The notes: generated from the letters alone by a model not told the origin. A DNA stretch of 64,000 nucleotides from CAZJRB01 sp964547995 (GCA_964547995.1 CAZJRB010000003.1:62001-126000); one strand, 5' to 3'. Shown: positions 17,415 through 27,064, numbered from the stretch's first letter. Translations and numbers: made by a program.

Positions 17415-18599
17415 CTACAGGGCCCACTGCGGCACGTCGCCGTTGCCTGTCTTCTCGCCCTCGAGCAGCCAGCTCAAGTTCAAGACCGCAACCTGAACCG
17501 CCGAATGCGCTCCCCTGGGACCGCCTTCAAAAAGCAGGTAGATTCGCCCCTCGCTCGGGGCGCCGTTTCTGCCCACTCCGAGGTTCGAGTAGGCGCTCGG
17601 CCCGTCATACACCAGCCGCTTGAGTGGCCAGGTCCTGCCGCCGTCGAAGCTGGCCCAGACCGTCATCTTCTCGCGCCCGCCGCCTCGTGACGCTCCCGCC
17701 TCTTCGATCGGCGGCATGTCGCCTTTGTCGGTGTCGATGTTGGAATACAGCAGGATATCGCGGCCCTCGACCGGCAGGCGGATCAAGCCGCCCATTAGGC
17801 CGTAGGACGTGCCGCGTGCGCCGTCGGGCAGGATTTCGGAACGCCAGAAGTTCAGCCACCGCTCCCCGCCGTCGTAACTCCAGGCGAAGAACCGGTTGCC
17901 GCGGGTCATATGTTCGCGGGAGCTGTAAAGGATGCGGCCGTCGGAGATCTCGGCCAATGCCGCTTCTCCCGTGCCGAGGACGGGAAACGGGTTGGTCGTC
18001 TGCCAGGTCTTGCCCCGGTCGTCGCTGTAGACGGCCGTATTGTAAATCACGGGCCGCCACATGAGCATGTTGGACGGTGACCAGCGAACCGGCATGATCA
18101 GACGGCCCTTGTGCTTTCCGAACTGAAGCGTGACGCCGGGCTGAAAGCAGTTGGCATTGAGGTCCTTCCCACCCGCGCCGTGCCCCATCTTGTTCGGAAG
18201 CACCTCGATTTCCTCGCGAGTCCAGTTCCGTCCCGCGTCTTCGCTGATCCACCGGTGTCCGGTGGGATTCACCAGCATGATGGATCCCGTTTTCTCGTCC
18301 ACAATCGCGTTGCCCCCGGCGTCAGGCCCGATTTCGGCCGGATCGCTCCACGTCTTGCCGCCGCCGGTGCTGCGCCTGACGGTCTTCCCATGGAAGGCCA
18401 GCAGGGTCCCGTCCCGGGCGGTGACGATGTTTCGTCCTCCCCGTCCCTTGAAGAGCTCCTGCATGGCGAACTGCGGCTCGCCCATGAATAAGTCGAGTTT
18501 GCCATCGAGTTCATTCTCAGTCTTGTCCCCGGCCGCCTGTGCGGCGCAGCAGATCGCCAGCACGGCCGTGGTTACGAGTGCAGGTATTTGTGCTTGCAT
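17415..18599 (-). CDS. Sialidase-like (BNR) secreted protein
   Basis: The protein has 394 residues with a signal peptide (MQAQIPALVTTAVLAICCAA) and AAGGAG before ATG 18599. It is a single six-bladed propeller with Asp-boxes STGGGKTW, SEDAGRNW, SDDRGKTW, SYDGGERW and SFDGGRTW. The sialidase FRIP position reads GRNIVTARDGT, retaining an arginine (R56) but not the proline. It is a close paralogue of the proteins at 20765-21910 and the N-terminal half of 22025-24967, all starting with a GEP...LFKG segment and ending LLEGEKTG. The family is GH33-like; the substrate may be another 2-keto-3-deoxy sugar acid rather than sialic acid. Confidence 0.8.
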   Translation of the reverse strand: MQAQIPALVTTAVLAICCAAQAAGDKTENELDGKLDLFMGEPQFAMQELFKGRGGRNIVTARDGTLLAFHGKTVRRSTGGGKTWSDPAEIGPDAGGNAIVDEKTGSIMLVNPTGHRWISEDAGRNWTREEIEVLPNKMGHGAGGKDLNANCFQPGVTLQFGKHKGRLIMPVRWSPSNMLMWRPVIYNTAVYSDDRGKTWQTTNPFPVLGTGEAALAEISDGRILYSSREHMTRGNRFFAWSYDGGERWLNFWRSEILPDGARGTSYGLMGGLIRLPVEGRDILLYSNIDTDKGDMPPIEEAGASRGGGREKMTVWASFDGGRTWPLKRLVYDGPSAYSNLGVGRNGAPSEGRIYLLFEGGPRGAHSAVQVAVLNLSWLLEGEKTGNGDVPQWAL

Positions 18600-18684
18600 G
18601 ATTTTCTCTCCTTGTTCTTGACCGTTCCGTCAAAGCTGACAGAATGTTTTCTTGTCCGATCCTCAACTCCTCTCACTCCGAAAC

Positions 18685-19026
18685 CTACCCCGGCACTTCG
18701 CCGTCACCCGTCTTCTCGCCCCCGAGTACCCAGCTCAGGTTGAAGCGGGCGATCTGACAGTCGGAATGGGGGCCGGATGGACCGCCTTCAAACTGCAGAT
18801 ATATCCAGCCCTCGCTGGGCGTCCCCGACCGGCCGGCAGCCAGCGACGAGTAGGCGGCGTGACGCTCGAGACCCGCGCGAATTTCCTCCGTGTCGATCCG
18901 GCCTCCAGCCGACGGCGCACCGTCGGCAGCGCCCGGTGCATTGCGGCTGAAGATGCAGAAAGCGGCCAGGATCGCTAGGCCTACGCCCACAGCTCTCGAG
19001 CACGAGTTCCGGTGTACCGTTTTCAT
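18685..19026 (-). pseudogene. Sialidase-like gene with the body deleted
   Basis: The 113-residue frame joins a signal-peptide start (MKTVHRNSCSRAVGVGLAIL) directly to the last blade of the local sialidase family (AAYSSLAAGRSGTPSEGWIY, then ARFNLSWVLGGEKTGDGEVP). The junction lies near residue 55. About 280 residues carrying all but the last blade are missing. Unlike other remnants it stays in frame, so a short secreted product is possible, but no active site could remain. Confidence 0.75.
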
Positions 19027-19061
19027 CGATTCGCATCGCTCCTCATTGGTTGGAAGGTTCG

Positions 19062-20504
19062 TCAGTGTCCGTTCCCTCGCCCGATCCGCTCGCGCAGCTC
19101 CGCGCTCAGCCGCGCCACAGTGCGGGCATGGTCCGTGCGGCCTGCCAGGTTGATGGTTTCAGCGGGGTCGTTGCCGTGGTCGTACAGTTCCCGAGCCTCG
19201 GCCAGGCCGCTTCGGCGGTCGATCCATTCGGTGTATCGCCAGCGGTCGGTCCGCAGGGAATAGCCCATCGTGCCCCCACGCGGAAACTGGCTCAATGCGC
19301 TGGTGCGCACCGTCGCGGAAGGGGTCTCCAACACCGGCGCGAGGCTGCGGCCTTCGACGCCCTCGGCGGCGGGCAGACCGCAAAGCTCGACCAACGTCGG
19401 GTAAATGTCGGTGAACTCGGCGAGCGATCGGCTCGACCGGCCCGCTGTCGCCCGGCCCGGTACGGCGAACATCAGCGGCGCGCGGGTATCGAGTTCGAAG
19501 TTGGTCGTCTTACACCACAGGCCGTGCTCGCCCAGGTGCCAACCATGGTCGCCCCACAGGCAAATGACCGTGTTCTCGTCGAGGCCCAGCAGCTCGACCT
19601 CGGACATCAGCCTGCCGATCATTGCGTCGACGTAGCTGATCGCCGCGTAGTAGCCGTGCCGCAGGTGGGCCGCCTGGGCGCCGGTCAGAATGCCCCCCTC
19701 GGGCATGTCCGTATAGCCCCGCAACTCGTGCCAGTTGTGCAGAGCGATTTTCGGAACGTCCTCCGGCGGAAACGGGTTGGGTACCTCTCCGATCAGCTCG
19801 CGCTTCTGCATGTCCCAGTACCGCTTGGGCGCTGAGAACGGCAGGTGTGGGCGGCGGAACCCCACGGCTAGGAAGAACGGCTTGGCTCCTTCGGCCAGCG
19901 CGCCGAGACGCTCCAACGCCTTCTCGGCCACGCGCCCGTCGATGTACGCGTTGTCGGGCACCTCGGCGCACTCGGTCGCGGCGGCCTTTTCTCGCCCCGG
20001 CCGCCCGCCCGGCTGGTAAATGCGCAGGTTCTCCTCCAGCACGTATTTTCCCCGAACGCCTCGAGTGTCGTCCAGCAGTTCCGGAGCCGACCAGCTCGGC
20101 CGGTCGCGGTGCGAGGGCGGGTCGTGGTAAACCTTGCCGATGCACTCCGTGTGATACCCGTGGTTCTTGAAGTGCTGCGGCAGGGTCACCACGTCGGGCG
20201 CGTGCTTGCGAAAGTGCGTGTGCAGATCCCACACGCGGAGGCTGTCGGGGTACCGGCTGGTCATCAACGATGCCCGCGACGGATTGCACACGGCCTGCTG
20301 CACGTACGCCCGCTCGAACACCATGCCGCGCCGCGCCAGCGCGTCGATGTGCGGGGTGACGGCGTGGGCATCGCCGTAGCAGCCCAGTTGCGGGCGAAGG
20401 TCGTCGACGGCGATCAGTAGCACGTTCAAGCGGCCCTCGGCGGCAGTCGCAAACGAAACCATCAGTGCGACGACCCACAGGGCGAGGAGCATCGTTCGCG
20501 CCAT
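19062..20504 (-). CDS. Secreted sulfatase, iduronate-2-sulfatase-like
   Basis: The protein has 480 residues with a signal peptide (MARTMLLALWVVALMVSFAT). The sulfatase signature is C73-N-P-S-R, where the cysteine becomes formylglycine. Metal ligands D34-D35 lie in IAVDDLRP, and the second metal site is in WGDHGWHLGEHG. YPTLVELCGLP and the C-terminal LYDHGNDPAE are typical of the iduronate-2-sulfatase-like subgroup. It would remove sulfate esters from a glycan in the periplasm or outside. Activity needs an FGE or anSME encoded elsewhere. AAGGA lies 7 bases before the ATG. A short stub precedes it by 13 bp. Confidence 0.92.
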   Translation of the reverse strand: MARTMLLALWVVALMVSFATAAEGRLNVLLIAVDDLRPQLGCYGDAHAVTPHIDALARRGMVFERAYVQQAVCNPSRASLMTSRYPDSLRVWDLHTHFRKHAPDVVTLPQHFKNHGYHTECIGKVYHDPPSHRDRPSWSAPELLDDTRGVRGKYVLEENLRIYQPGGRPGREKAAATECAEVPDNAYIDGRVAEKALERLGALAEGAKPFFLAVGFRRPHLPFSAPKRYWDMQKRELIGEVPNPFPPEDVPKIALHNWHELRGYTDMPEGGILTGAQAAHLRHGYYAAISYVDAMIGRLMSEVELLGLDENTVICLWGDHGWHLGEHGLWCKTTNFELDTRAPLMFAVPGRATAGRSSRSLAEFTDIYPTLVELCGLPAAEGVEGRSLAPVLETPSATVRTSALSQFPRGGTMGYSLRTDRWRYTEWIDRRSGLAEARELYDHGNDPAETINLAGRTDHARTVARLSAELRERIGRGNGH

Positions 20505-20517
20505 GGTCTAGTCCTTG

Positions 20518-20631
20518 TCAAAGAAGTACTCGGGATAGGTCAGCGACAGCCGCGGGAACCAAAAAAGCCAACACGGCGAAGTCTGCAATGGTCCGCGTTT
20601 GGCGGGGTAAACGACTTGGTTCGTTTTCCAT
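20518..20631 (-). pseudogene. 37-residue hydrophobic stub upstream of sulfatase
   Basis: ATG 20631 follows GAGGAG at 7-base spacing. The product has a positively charged start and a hydrophobic stretch (IADFAVLAFLVPAAVADLS) like a signal peptide, then stops 13 bp before the sulfatase ATG. It could be a degenerate gene start or a coupled leader. The rest of the interval 20632-20764 shows nothing I can name. Confidence 0.4.
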
Positions 20632-20764
20632 TGTGTAACTCCTCGCGGTGTGAAGGCAAGTTCCTAGTAGCATCGTGGGCCACGGTCGTCTAGTATTTGG
20701 TGGAACGGTGCAAGCCACGGCCGGCACGAGCGACCGAAGTCCGACCGGAACCATGGCTTGCTTG

Positions 20765-21910
20765 TCACCACCCTACCAGTTCCGGAACCTCCCCGTCGCC
20801 GGTCGGCTCGCCTTCGAGCAGCCAGGCGAGGTTAAAGCGGGCAACGCGCCCACCGCCGGAACCCTCGTACAGCAGGTAAATCCATCCTTCGCTGGGCGTG
20901 CCGGGGCGGCCGGCCGTAAGCGACGAGTAGGCAAAAGCTCCCTTATCCACCTGTCGTTTCAGCGGCCATGTCTTCCCGCCATCGAAGCTGGCCCAAACGT
21001 GGCCGTTGCGGCGCCCGCCGGGCGATACGATGTTGCTGAACACCAGGATGTCGCGCCCGCGGACGGGCAGGCGGACGAGGCCGGCCTTCAGGCCGTAGTC
21101 GCGGTTCTGGCCGCCGTCGGGCAGCACGTCGCTTACGGAAAGGTCTTTCCACGTTTGGCCGCCGTCGCCGCTGTAGGCGCTCCAGCGCATTCGGGCGTTC
21201 TCGCCCTTGGGCGCCCAGTGCCGGCGGGAGTTGTAGTAGATCCGTCCGTCGGATAGCTCGGCCAGCGTTCCTTCGCCCGTCCCCAAGGCAGGAAATGGGG
21301 TGCTGGTTTGCCAGCTCTTGCCTCCGTCATCGCTGTAGAGGGCCGTGTTATAATGTTCGGGCCAATCACGCCGCGCATTGCTTGTAGGAATGACCCTGGC
21401 CGGTTGAAGGAGCCTACCGCGATGGTTTCCCTGCCGGAGCGTGATGCCGGAATCGGCTCCATGGGTACCGGCTCTATGGCCCAGCGCGTTGGGTTTGATT
21501 ACCGTATCCTCGTCCTTCGTCCAGGTCTTGCCGGAATCGCCGCTACGGAACATGCCTGCTTGAAACACGAGGATATCGCCGCGTTTTTCGTCGACACTTG
21601 CGGCCCCCAGGTGGGTTTTAGCGTCGCCAACGCGCTGTTCGGGTTCCCAGGTGGCGCCTCCGTCGTTGCTGCGGCGCAGCCTGATAGGCTCATTCTGCGC
21701 CCAGAAGGCCAGAACCGTCCCGTCGACGGCCGTGACGATACTCGGAAACCGCCCGCCCTTGAAGAGTTGCTGAATTTCCAGCCTGGGTTCTCCAAGGAAC
21801 GGTTCCAGCTTGCCCTCGAATTTGGCTTCGAGCTTGCCCTCGGCTGCAAAGGCGGTGCCGCCGATGGCCAGCAGAACCAGGGTTGTGAGTGTGGTTGTTC
21901 TCGTTTTCAT
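20765..21910 (-). CDS. Sialidase-like (BNR) secreted protein
   Basis: The protein has 381 residues. I chose ATG 21910 (MKTRTTTLTTLVLLAIGGTA) because AAAGGA lies 8 bases upstream and a signal peptide follows; the open frame extends further but without a good start. Asp-boxes are SNDGGATW, SGDSGKTW, SDDGGKSW, SGDGGQTW and SFDGGKTW. The FRIP position reads GRFPSIV, keeping the carboxylate-binding arginine (R54) and proline. The protein is a tandem paralogue of 17415-18599 and of the N-terminal half of the next gene. Sialidase-fold enzymes also cleave Kdo or Dha linkages, so sialic acid is not certain as substrate. Confidence 0.82.
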   Translation of the reverse strand: MKTRTTTLTTLVLLAIGGTAFAAEGKLEAKFEGKLEPFLGEPRLEIQQLFKGGRFPSIVTAVDGTVLAFWAQNEPIRLRRSNDGGATWEPEQRVGDAKTHLGAASVDEKRGDILVFQAGMFRSGDSGKTWTKDEDTVIKPNALGHRAGTHGADSGITLRQGNHRGRLLQPARVIPTSNARRDWPEHYNTALYSDDGGKSWQTSTPFPALGTGEGTLAELSDGRIYYNSRRHWAPKGENARMRWSAYSGDGGQTWKDLSVSDVLPDGGQNRDYGLKAGLVRLPVRGRDILVFSNIVSPGGRRNGHVWASFDGGKTWPLKRQVDKGAFAYSSLTAGRPGTPSEGWIYLLYEGSGGGRVARFNLAWLLEGEPTGDGEVPELVGW

Positions 21911-22024
21911 GCGATGGGTCCTTTCGGTTCGATACTTGCCGCGTGCCATTTTTGCGTTTTTGCACCGCAGGGGTGCTAAGCCGGATGCCGACCACGTACT
22001 GGCCAAAGCAGACCCGGAGGAACA

Positions 22025-24967
22025 TCAGAACTGGAAGTACGTGCGGGGCCCTGAATTACGACCCCCCGCGTGGCAATACGGTGTCAGCAGCATCTGCGTG
22101 TTCTTGATGCGGAATCGTACCTCGCCCGCTTTTTCGGGAGAGCTCGCTTCCATCCATTCCGACGCCGCTTCTGGCCGGAAGTCCTTCCCGACAAACGGTT
22201 CTGCAACGGCGGCTCCCTTTTCGGTCGTCTGCGCCAAGGCCCAGGGGCCATACGTAAAGGCAACCCATCTCGGTCCGTCCTTCGGCGCCTCGATGTGACT
22301 CTTGAGCAGATACTCAAAGTCAATATCGATCCCATCACCGCTCTTCCAGGCCCGGCGGATTCGGTAGAACCCTCGATCATTCTTGCTCAACGCGATATCG
22401 TCTCCGTTGATGCGAACGGATGTCAAACGCGCGTCGGCCGGATCCCGGAACTCAATCGCAAATTCCTTGCCGCCCGCTTCCTCAAAACGAATCCCCACCC
22501 GAGGACTGCAAGGATAACTTCCCGTCACTTTGATTTTGGCCTTGCCGAATGCTTCCGGGAGGACGGCGCTGCAGGGGACCAGACTTGCGAGCGCAATCCC
22601 GCCGTCCACCTCGCCAATCAGGTAACGAGAGAACATTTCCAACGCCCGCGGGCCGCTCGAAGCGCAGCATGTAATCTTGGGGCTGTACCCCCGGTAAGCT
22701 TCATTAGCCCGGGTAAAGTAACACCAATCGATTCCATCGCGATGTTGTGCGGCCATCAGCGCATTGAAGACCGCCCGTTCGGCCTCGGCGGCATACCGGG
22801 CCAGGCCGGTCAGTTCCAGCAGGTGCAGGTTCAACTGGATCCATGTCGTCGTGGAGCAGGTTTCGACCACGGCCTCCGCCGGCGCGAAATCCCGCGGCAG
22901 CGCGAAACACTCCTTGTTTCCGTTGTAATCCGTGTGCCGGCTCCAAGGGCCTCCCGTTATGTAGATGTGGTGTGCCTTGATGTTCTCCCAGCCGTTCTGC
23001 GCGGTCTCCAGGTATCGATGATCTCCGGTGTGCTTGTAGAGGATCGCGTAACCCAGCAGGTTGGCCATGAGCTGATACGCCTTGCCTTCACCCGGCCCCG
23101 AAACATCCTCCTTCTTCAGCATGGCCCCCATCAGACGCAACCCGGGCGCATTTTCGCTGCACTTCACGATATGTTCGGCAAACTTGAGAAGACGTTCCTC
23201 GCGAGTCCTTTCGTAAAGCATCATGATGGACTCGAGCACGGTCGTGCTCGATATGCCGCGTCTTGTTCCATTGCGGGTGATGTCGGCTTTACCTTCTCCA
23301 AAGGTGCCGATCAACAAATCCGCGATTCGTTCACAAGCTTTGACGACGCGGTCATCGGGGTGGAAACGCTCATGGGTCAACAAACCGTACAGGTTGTAGC
23401 GGTGCGTCCAGACATCCCAGTGGTTCGCCGCGGGTATCGAGTAGAATCGACTCTTCTGAGCATACGTTCCCAAGTATCCATTCGGCTCCTGGGCGTCCAG
23501 GAGTCGCTCCACGGTCTCCCGGAGTGTCTTGCCCAGTTGTTCGTTGCCCGTTCGCTCATGCGCCAGGGTCGCGGCGTGGAGCCATTTTCCGACATGCTCT
23601 CCCTGCCACGGATGTTGTCCGGGCCGGGACTGAAAACCGGAAAGCATATACCCGCCTTCGCCGTCGACCATGTGCCAAAGGCGATTTCTTTCCCAACACG
23701 CGACTCTTTGTGTAAGCAGCCCGTCCTCAAGCGAAGTGGGCAACGGCCTCCACACGCCATCGTCCCTCTTCCGTGCTTCTGTTGCCGACGCACTGTTCGA
23801 GGCAATAGTGACCCACTCCGGCACGTCGCCGTCGCCGGTCTTCTCGCCCTCGAGCAGCCAGCTCAGGTTGAAGCGGGCCATCTTGGCCCCGCCGCTTTCG
23901 AACAGCAGGTAGATCCAGCCTTCGGCCGGCGTGCCGGGCCGGCCAGCGTCGAGCGAGGAGTAGGCGCTGGGGCCGGCGAACACCAGTCGCTTGACCGGCC
24001 AGCTTTTCCCGCCGTCAAAACTGGCCCAGACAGTCATCCGAACGCGATGATGCTCCGGGGTATCCGCATTGCTGTAGACGAGAATGTCGCGATTCTCAAC
24101 GGGCAGCCGCGCCAAGCCGCACATCATCCCGAAGTGCCCATTGTAGTTCGAGCCGCGACGCGAGCCACGATAGCGAGGACCGTCCGGCAACTCCTTGTGA
24201 TACCCCGCGTCCCGCCAAGTCGCGCCGCCGTCGTAACTCCACGCAAACGGCCGCTGATAGCGGAAATTCTCTTCTTTCTCAAACCAGTGGTTGCGCGAGC
24301 TGTAATACACATGACCGTTGGACAACTCGGCCACCGCGCCTTCACCCGTGCCTACAATCGGAAACGGTCCGCTGGAACGCCAATGCTTCCCGCCATCGTC
24401 GCTATAGACGGCCGAATTATAGCCTCGCTTGCCTTCATAGACGCGGGCGGGGCGCAGCAGGCGACCCACGTGCTCGCCGTGCCGCAGGGTGATGCCGTGC
24501 TCGGCCATGCACATCGACGGGACGTTGCCGTTGCCGTCCGGATGAATGACCACGGCTTCTTCCTTCCAACTCTTGCCGTGGTCCTGGCTTCGATACATCG
24601 TCAACGGTGCGGGCGGATGTTTGGCTTCGGTAAAGAGCAGGATATCGCCGGTCTTCTCGTCCAAGGTGACCCCGCCGCTAAGGAGGCCCTTGCCGACGGC
24701 AATCTCCGGCCCCCATGTCGTGCCGCCGTCTTCGCTGCGGCGGACGCGCACCTGGCCCCACCCCCACGCCGCCAGAACGGCCCCGTCCGTGGCGACCACG
24801 ACATTGGGAAGCCGTTGGTCCTTGAACGCCTGCTGGATGTCGATTGTCGGTTCGCCCAGCAGTGGTTCCAGGTTCCGCTCGAACTTGCCTTCGAGCTTGC
24901 CCTCGGCCGCCAGGGCCGCTGAGGCCATTACGATTGCCAGGGTGAATGCCGCGGCGTGTTGTTTCAT
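22025..24967 (-). CDS. Sialidase-like / GH127 fusion protein
   Basis: The protein has 980 residues. Residues 1-20 are a signal peptide. Residues about 21-385 are a complete sialidase-like propeller (R52 in QRLPNVV; Asp-boxes SEDGGTTW, SQDHGKSW, SDDGGKHW, SYDGGATW, SFDGGKSW), ending GDGDVPEWV exactly where the stand-alone paralogues stop. Residues about 400-980 are a GH127 (DUF1680) module. It keeps the zinc/catalytic set E702-T-C704 and C767-C768, matching E338, C340, C417 and C418 of the beta-L-arabinofuranosidase HypBA1. AQEPNGYLGTY is also typical. The protein may hydrolyse two linkages of one glycan. The gene stop of 24977-27064 lies 9 bp upstream of its ATG. Confidence 0.87.
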   Translation of the reverse strand: MKQHAAAFTLAIVMASAALAAEGKLEGKFERNLEPLLGEPTIDIQQAFKDQRLPNVVVATDGAVLAAWGWGQVRVRRSEDGGTTWGPEIAVGKGLLSGGVTLDEKTGDILLFTEAKHPPAPLTMYRSQDHGKSWKEEAVVIHPDGNGNVPSMCMAEHGITLRHGEHVGRLLRPARVYEGKRGYNSAVYSDDGGKHWRSSGPFPIVGTGEGAVAELSNGHVYYSSRNHWFEKEENFRYQRPFAWSYDGGATWRDAGYHKELPDGPRYRGSRRGSNYNGHFGMMCGLARLPVENRDILVYSNADTPEHHRVRMTVWASFDGGKSWPVKRLVFAGPSAYSSLDAGRPGTPAEGWIYLLFESGGAKMARFNLSWLLEGEKTGDGDVPEWVTIASNSASATEARKRDDGVWRPLPTSLEDGLLTQRVACWERNRLWHMVDGEGGYMLSGFQSRPGQHPWQGEHVGKWLHAATLAHERTGNEQLGKTLRETVERLLDAQEPNGYLGTYAQKSRFYSIPAANHWDVWTHRYNLYGLLTHERFHPDDRVVKACERIADLLIGTFGEGKADITRNGTRRGISSTTVLESIMMLYERTREERLLKFAEHIVKCSENAPGLRLMGAMLKKEDVSGPGEGKAYQLMANLLGYAILYKHTGDHRYLETAQNGWENIKAHHIYITGGPWSRHTDYNGNKECFALPRDFAPAEAVVETCSTTTWIQLNLHLLELTGLARYAAEAERAVFNALMAAQHRDGIDWCYFTRANEAYRGYSPKITCCASSGPRALEMFSRYLIGEVDGGIALASLVPCSAVLPEAFGKAKIKVTGSYPCSPRVGIRFEEAGGKEFAIEFRDPADARLTSVRINGDDIALSKNDRGFYRIRRAWKSGDGIDIDFEYLLKSHIEAPKDGPRWVAFTYGPWALAQTTEKGAAVAEPFVGKDFRPEAASEWMEASSPEKAGEVRFRIKNTQMLLTPYCHAGGRNSGPRTYFQF

Positions 24968-24976
24968 GTCATCTTC

Positions 24977-27064
24977 TCATTTCTCAATCTTGTCGTGCGA
25001 CGGATTCCCCAATCTCTGGTCCGTTTTCACCACCGGTAGATATGTCATCCGCAGGGTCGTAAAACCGTACGGCAGCAATTGGATCTTTTCCACCCGCTCG
25101 GCCAGCTTCAAGGGCTGCTCGGGCAGCTTCGGGCCCGGCCCACTTGTTGCCGGATCGAACGTCCAGTCCGGCACCCGCTGCGCGTCGATTTCCAGTGCCA
25201 GGGGCGAATGCTCCCAGACGTGCCCACCGGCGGGAACCGGCAGTTGCTTGGCGCGGACCGAAGTCGCCGGGGCCTTTGCATCCAGACGGAGGGCATAGTT
25301 CCAGGGACTGTCGGCGCGGGCGTACTCTTCAAACGACCCCCACTGGTCAAACGGCCTCTTGTCTCCCTTGACGGGCAAAGCGTAGAGCAGCGGTCCGCGT
25401 TCGACGTAGGCCGCCCGCTCGGCCCATTTTTCCCAGAAGCCTACCTGGATCGTGGCGGGGAACGTCAGCTCGAGGCGATCCCCGTCAGACCACTTCCGCT
25501 CCAACCGGGCCCAAGCGCCCGGCTTGCACTTGGCAGAAGTCTTCTCGCCGTTGATCGAGATCGAGGCGTCGCGGCTCCAACCGGGAATCCGCACCAGCAA
25601 GGGGAAGGCGGCCTTCGGCGGCTTTAGCTTCAGCGTTACCTCGACGGTTTCGCGGAACGGGTACTCCGTTTCTTCTGCCAGCGTTACTTGGACCCCGCCT
25701 TTCAGGTTGGCCTCGCACCGGAGCCGGCCGTAATAGGCCAAGGCCAAGCCGCCGTCCGGCGTGGCCAGCACCATGTTCTCCGCCAGGATGGGGATCGTCC
25801 GCGGGCCGTTCGAATGGCAGCATTCGACCCAGCGTCTGGCGGAATAGTTCAGGTTTCTGGCTGCTCTGAGTTGGTTGGGGGTCACGAAGTAGGCGGCGAC
25901 CTGTCCGTCCTTGCTGCGGTGGCCGGGCAGGGCGTTCAGCGCGGCCTTCTCGGCGAAATCGGCATAGCGGGAATCGCCCGTGAGCTTGAGCATCTCGGTC
26001 CAGCACCAGACCCACCAGAAGGAATCGCACAACTCAGAGTTCACGTAGGGCCCCTTGCCGGCAAGGCGCTCACCCTGGCCGCTGGGCGCCCCGTGCGGCT
26101 GGAGGTGTTCGGCCACCAGCGCCTTGTGGGCGTACTCAAGGTGCCTGAGCCAGCGGGCGTCTCCGGTGGCGCGGTACACGTCGATCATCGAGAGATACAA
26201 GATCCCCCAGCCGGCCGCATGACCTCGCAGCGGCTTTTTTTCGCGCAACATCTCGCCCCAGTCCATCCGCTCTAAGAAGCGGTCCAGGAGATAGCCGGCC
26301 ATGTCGACGTATTTCTCATCGCCGGTCCGGCGGTACAATTCGACCATGGCATTGGAGAGGCTCGTGTACCACTCTTGCCCGGGCAGCGGCGCCTTCTTGC
26401 CCGGACTGTGCGGCCCGACGCGACTGCAAACCAGATCGGCGGCTTTCCGGCAGGCTTCGAGCACGCGCGGATCGCCCGTGAAACGATGGTAGCACAGCAG
26501 CGCGTTGAGCGTCTCGCCAAAGGACCACAGCTCGAACTGCGAGCCGTCGATGCCGGTCCCGCGAAACTGGTCTGCGGGCGGGTCGACGCCAAGGTAGCCA
26601 TCCGGCTGCTGCGCGGCCAGGACGTCGGCAACGCACTTCGCAGCCAACCTTCGGCACTCTTCCAGCCCGGCCACCCAACCTAAACGGCAAACGGCGTCGA
26701 TCCAGTGCGCCTGGTATTCCCCGGCGACCGGCGCGCCTTGGTGCTCGATGTACGGATGGTAGAACGGCGCCTTGACGCCACCGGCAACCGGAAGGTAGGT
26801 CCACAACGGCCCGCGTTTGCTCCGCAGTTGTTTCTTCGCGAACCAATATCCTTCAAGGCTCATCTGGTTGGCCTTGGCCACCCAGCCGTTGGCCGCGTCC
26901 TCCGCCATGTGCCGCTCGATCCAGCCCGAAGGCACAATCGAGCCGGCGGGCAGCGCGGGCAACTTGTCGTCTATGGCCATCCGGCCCCGGGGGGCCGGAT
27001 CGGCAGCCTGCGCCTCGCACAGGCAGAGGAGAAGCAGCGAAACTCCGCGAACCAATCGTTTCAT
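24977..27064 (-). CDS. GH127 (DUF1680) beta-L-arabinofuranosidase-like protein
   Basis: The protein has 695 residues with a signal peptide (MKRLVRGVSLLLLCLCEAQA). The (alpha/alpha)6-barrel repeats are seen in segments such as AAQQPDGYLGVD and LLCYHRFTGD. The zinc/catalytic cysteine set is E344-L-C346 and C415-C416 in WVECCHSNGPR, nearly the same spacing as HypBA1. The C-terminal beta-sandwich includes PLLVRIPGWSRDASISING. Known family members release beta-L-arabinofuranose from hydroxyproline-linked arabino-oligosaccharides, or related sugars in rhamnogalacturonan-II. The ATG overlaps the stop of the upstream GH127 gene as ATGA, so the two are translationally coupled. Confidence 0.88.
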   Translation of the reverse strand: MKRLVRGVSLLLLCLCEAQAADPAPRGRMAIDDKLPALPAGSIVPSGWIERHMAEDAANGWVAKANQMSLEGYWFAKKQLRSKRGPLWTYLPVAGGVKAPFYHPYIEHQGAPVAGEYQAHWIDAVCRLGWVAGLEECRRLAAKCVADVLAAQQPDGYLGVDPPADQFRGTGIDGSQFELWSFGETLNALLCYHRFTGDPRVLEACRKAADLVCSRVGPHSPGKKAPLPGQEWYTSLSNAMVELYRRTGDEKYVDMAGYLLDRFLERMDWGEMLREKKPLRGHAAGWGILYLSMIDVYRATGDARWLRHLEYAHKALVAEHLQPHGAPSGQGERLAGKGPYVNSELCDSFWWVWCWTEMLKLTGDSRYADFAEKAALNALPGHRSKDGQVAAYFVTPNQLRAARNLNYSARRWVECCHSNGPRTIPILAENMVLATPDGGLALAYYGRLRCEANLKGGVQVTLAEETEYPFRETVEVTLKLKPPKAAFPLLVRIPGWSRDASISINGEKTSAKCKPGAWARLERKWSDGDRLELTFPATIQVGFWEKWAERAAYVERGPLLYALPVKGDKRPFDQWGSFEEYARADSPWNYALRLDAKAPATSVRAKQLPVPAGGHVWEHSPLALEIDAQRVPDWTFDPATSGPGPKLPEQPLKLAERVEKIQLLPYGFTTLRMTYLPVVKTDQRLGNPSHDKIEK

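Noticed and set aside
22070..24922. Plus-strand open frame of 950 codons opposite the sialidase-like/GH127 fusion
   Set aside because: It is low in hydrophobic core patterns and rich in R, P, A and H as antisense frames are. The minus frame has full catalytic motifs.
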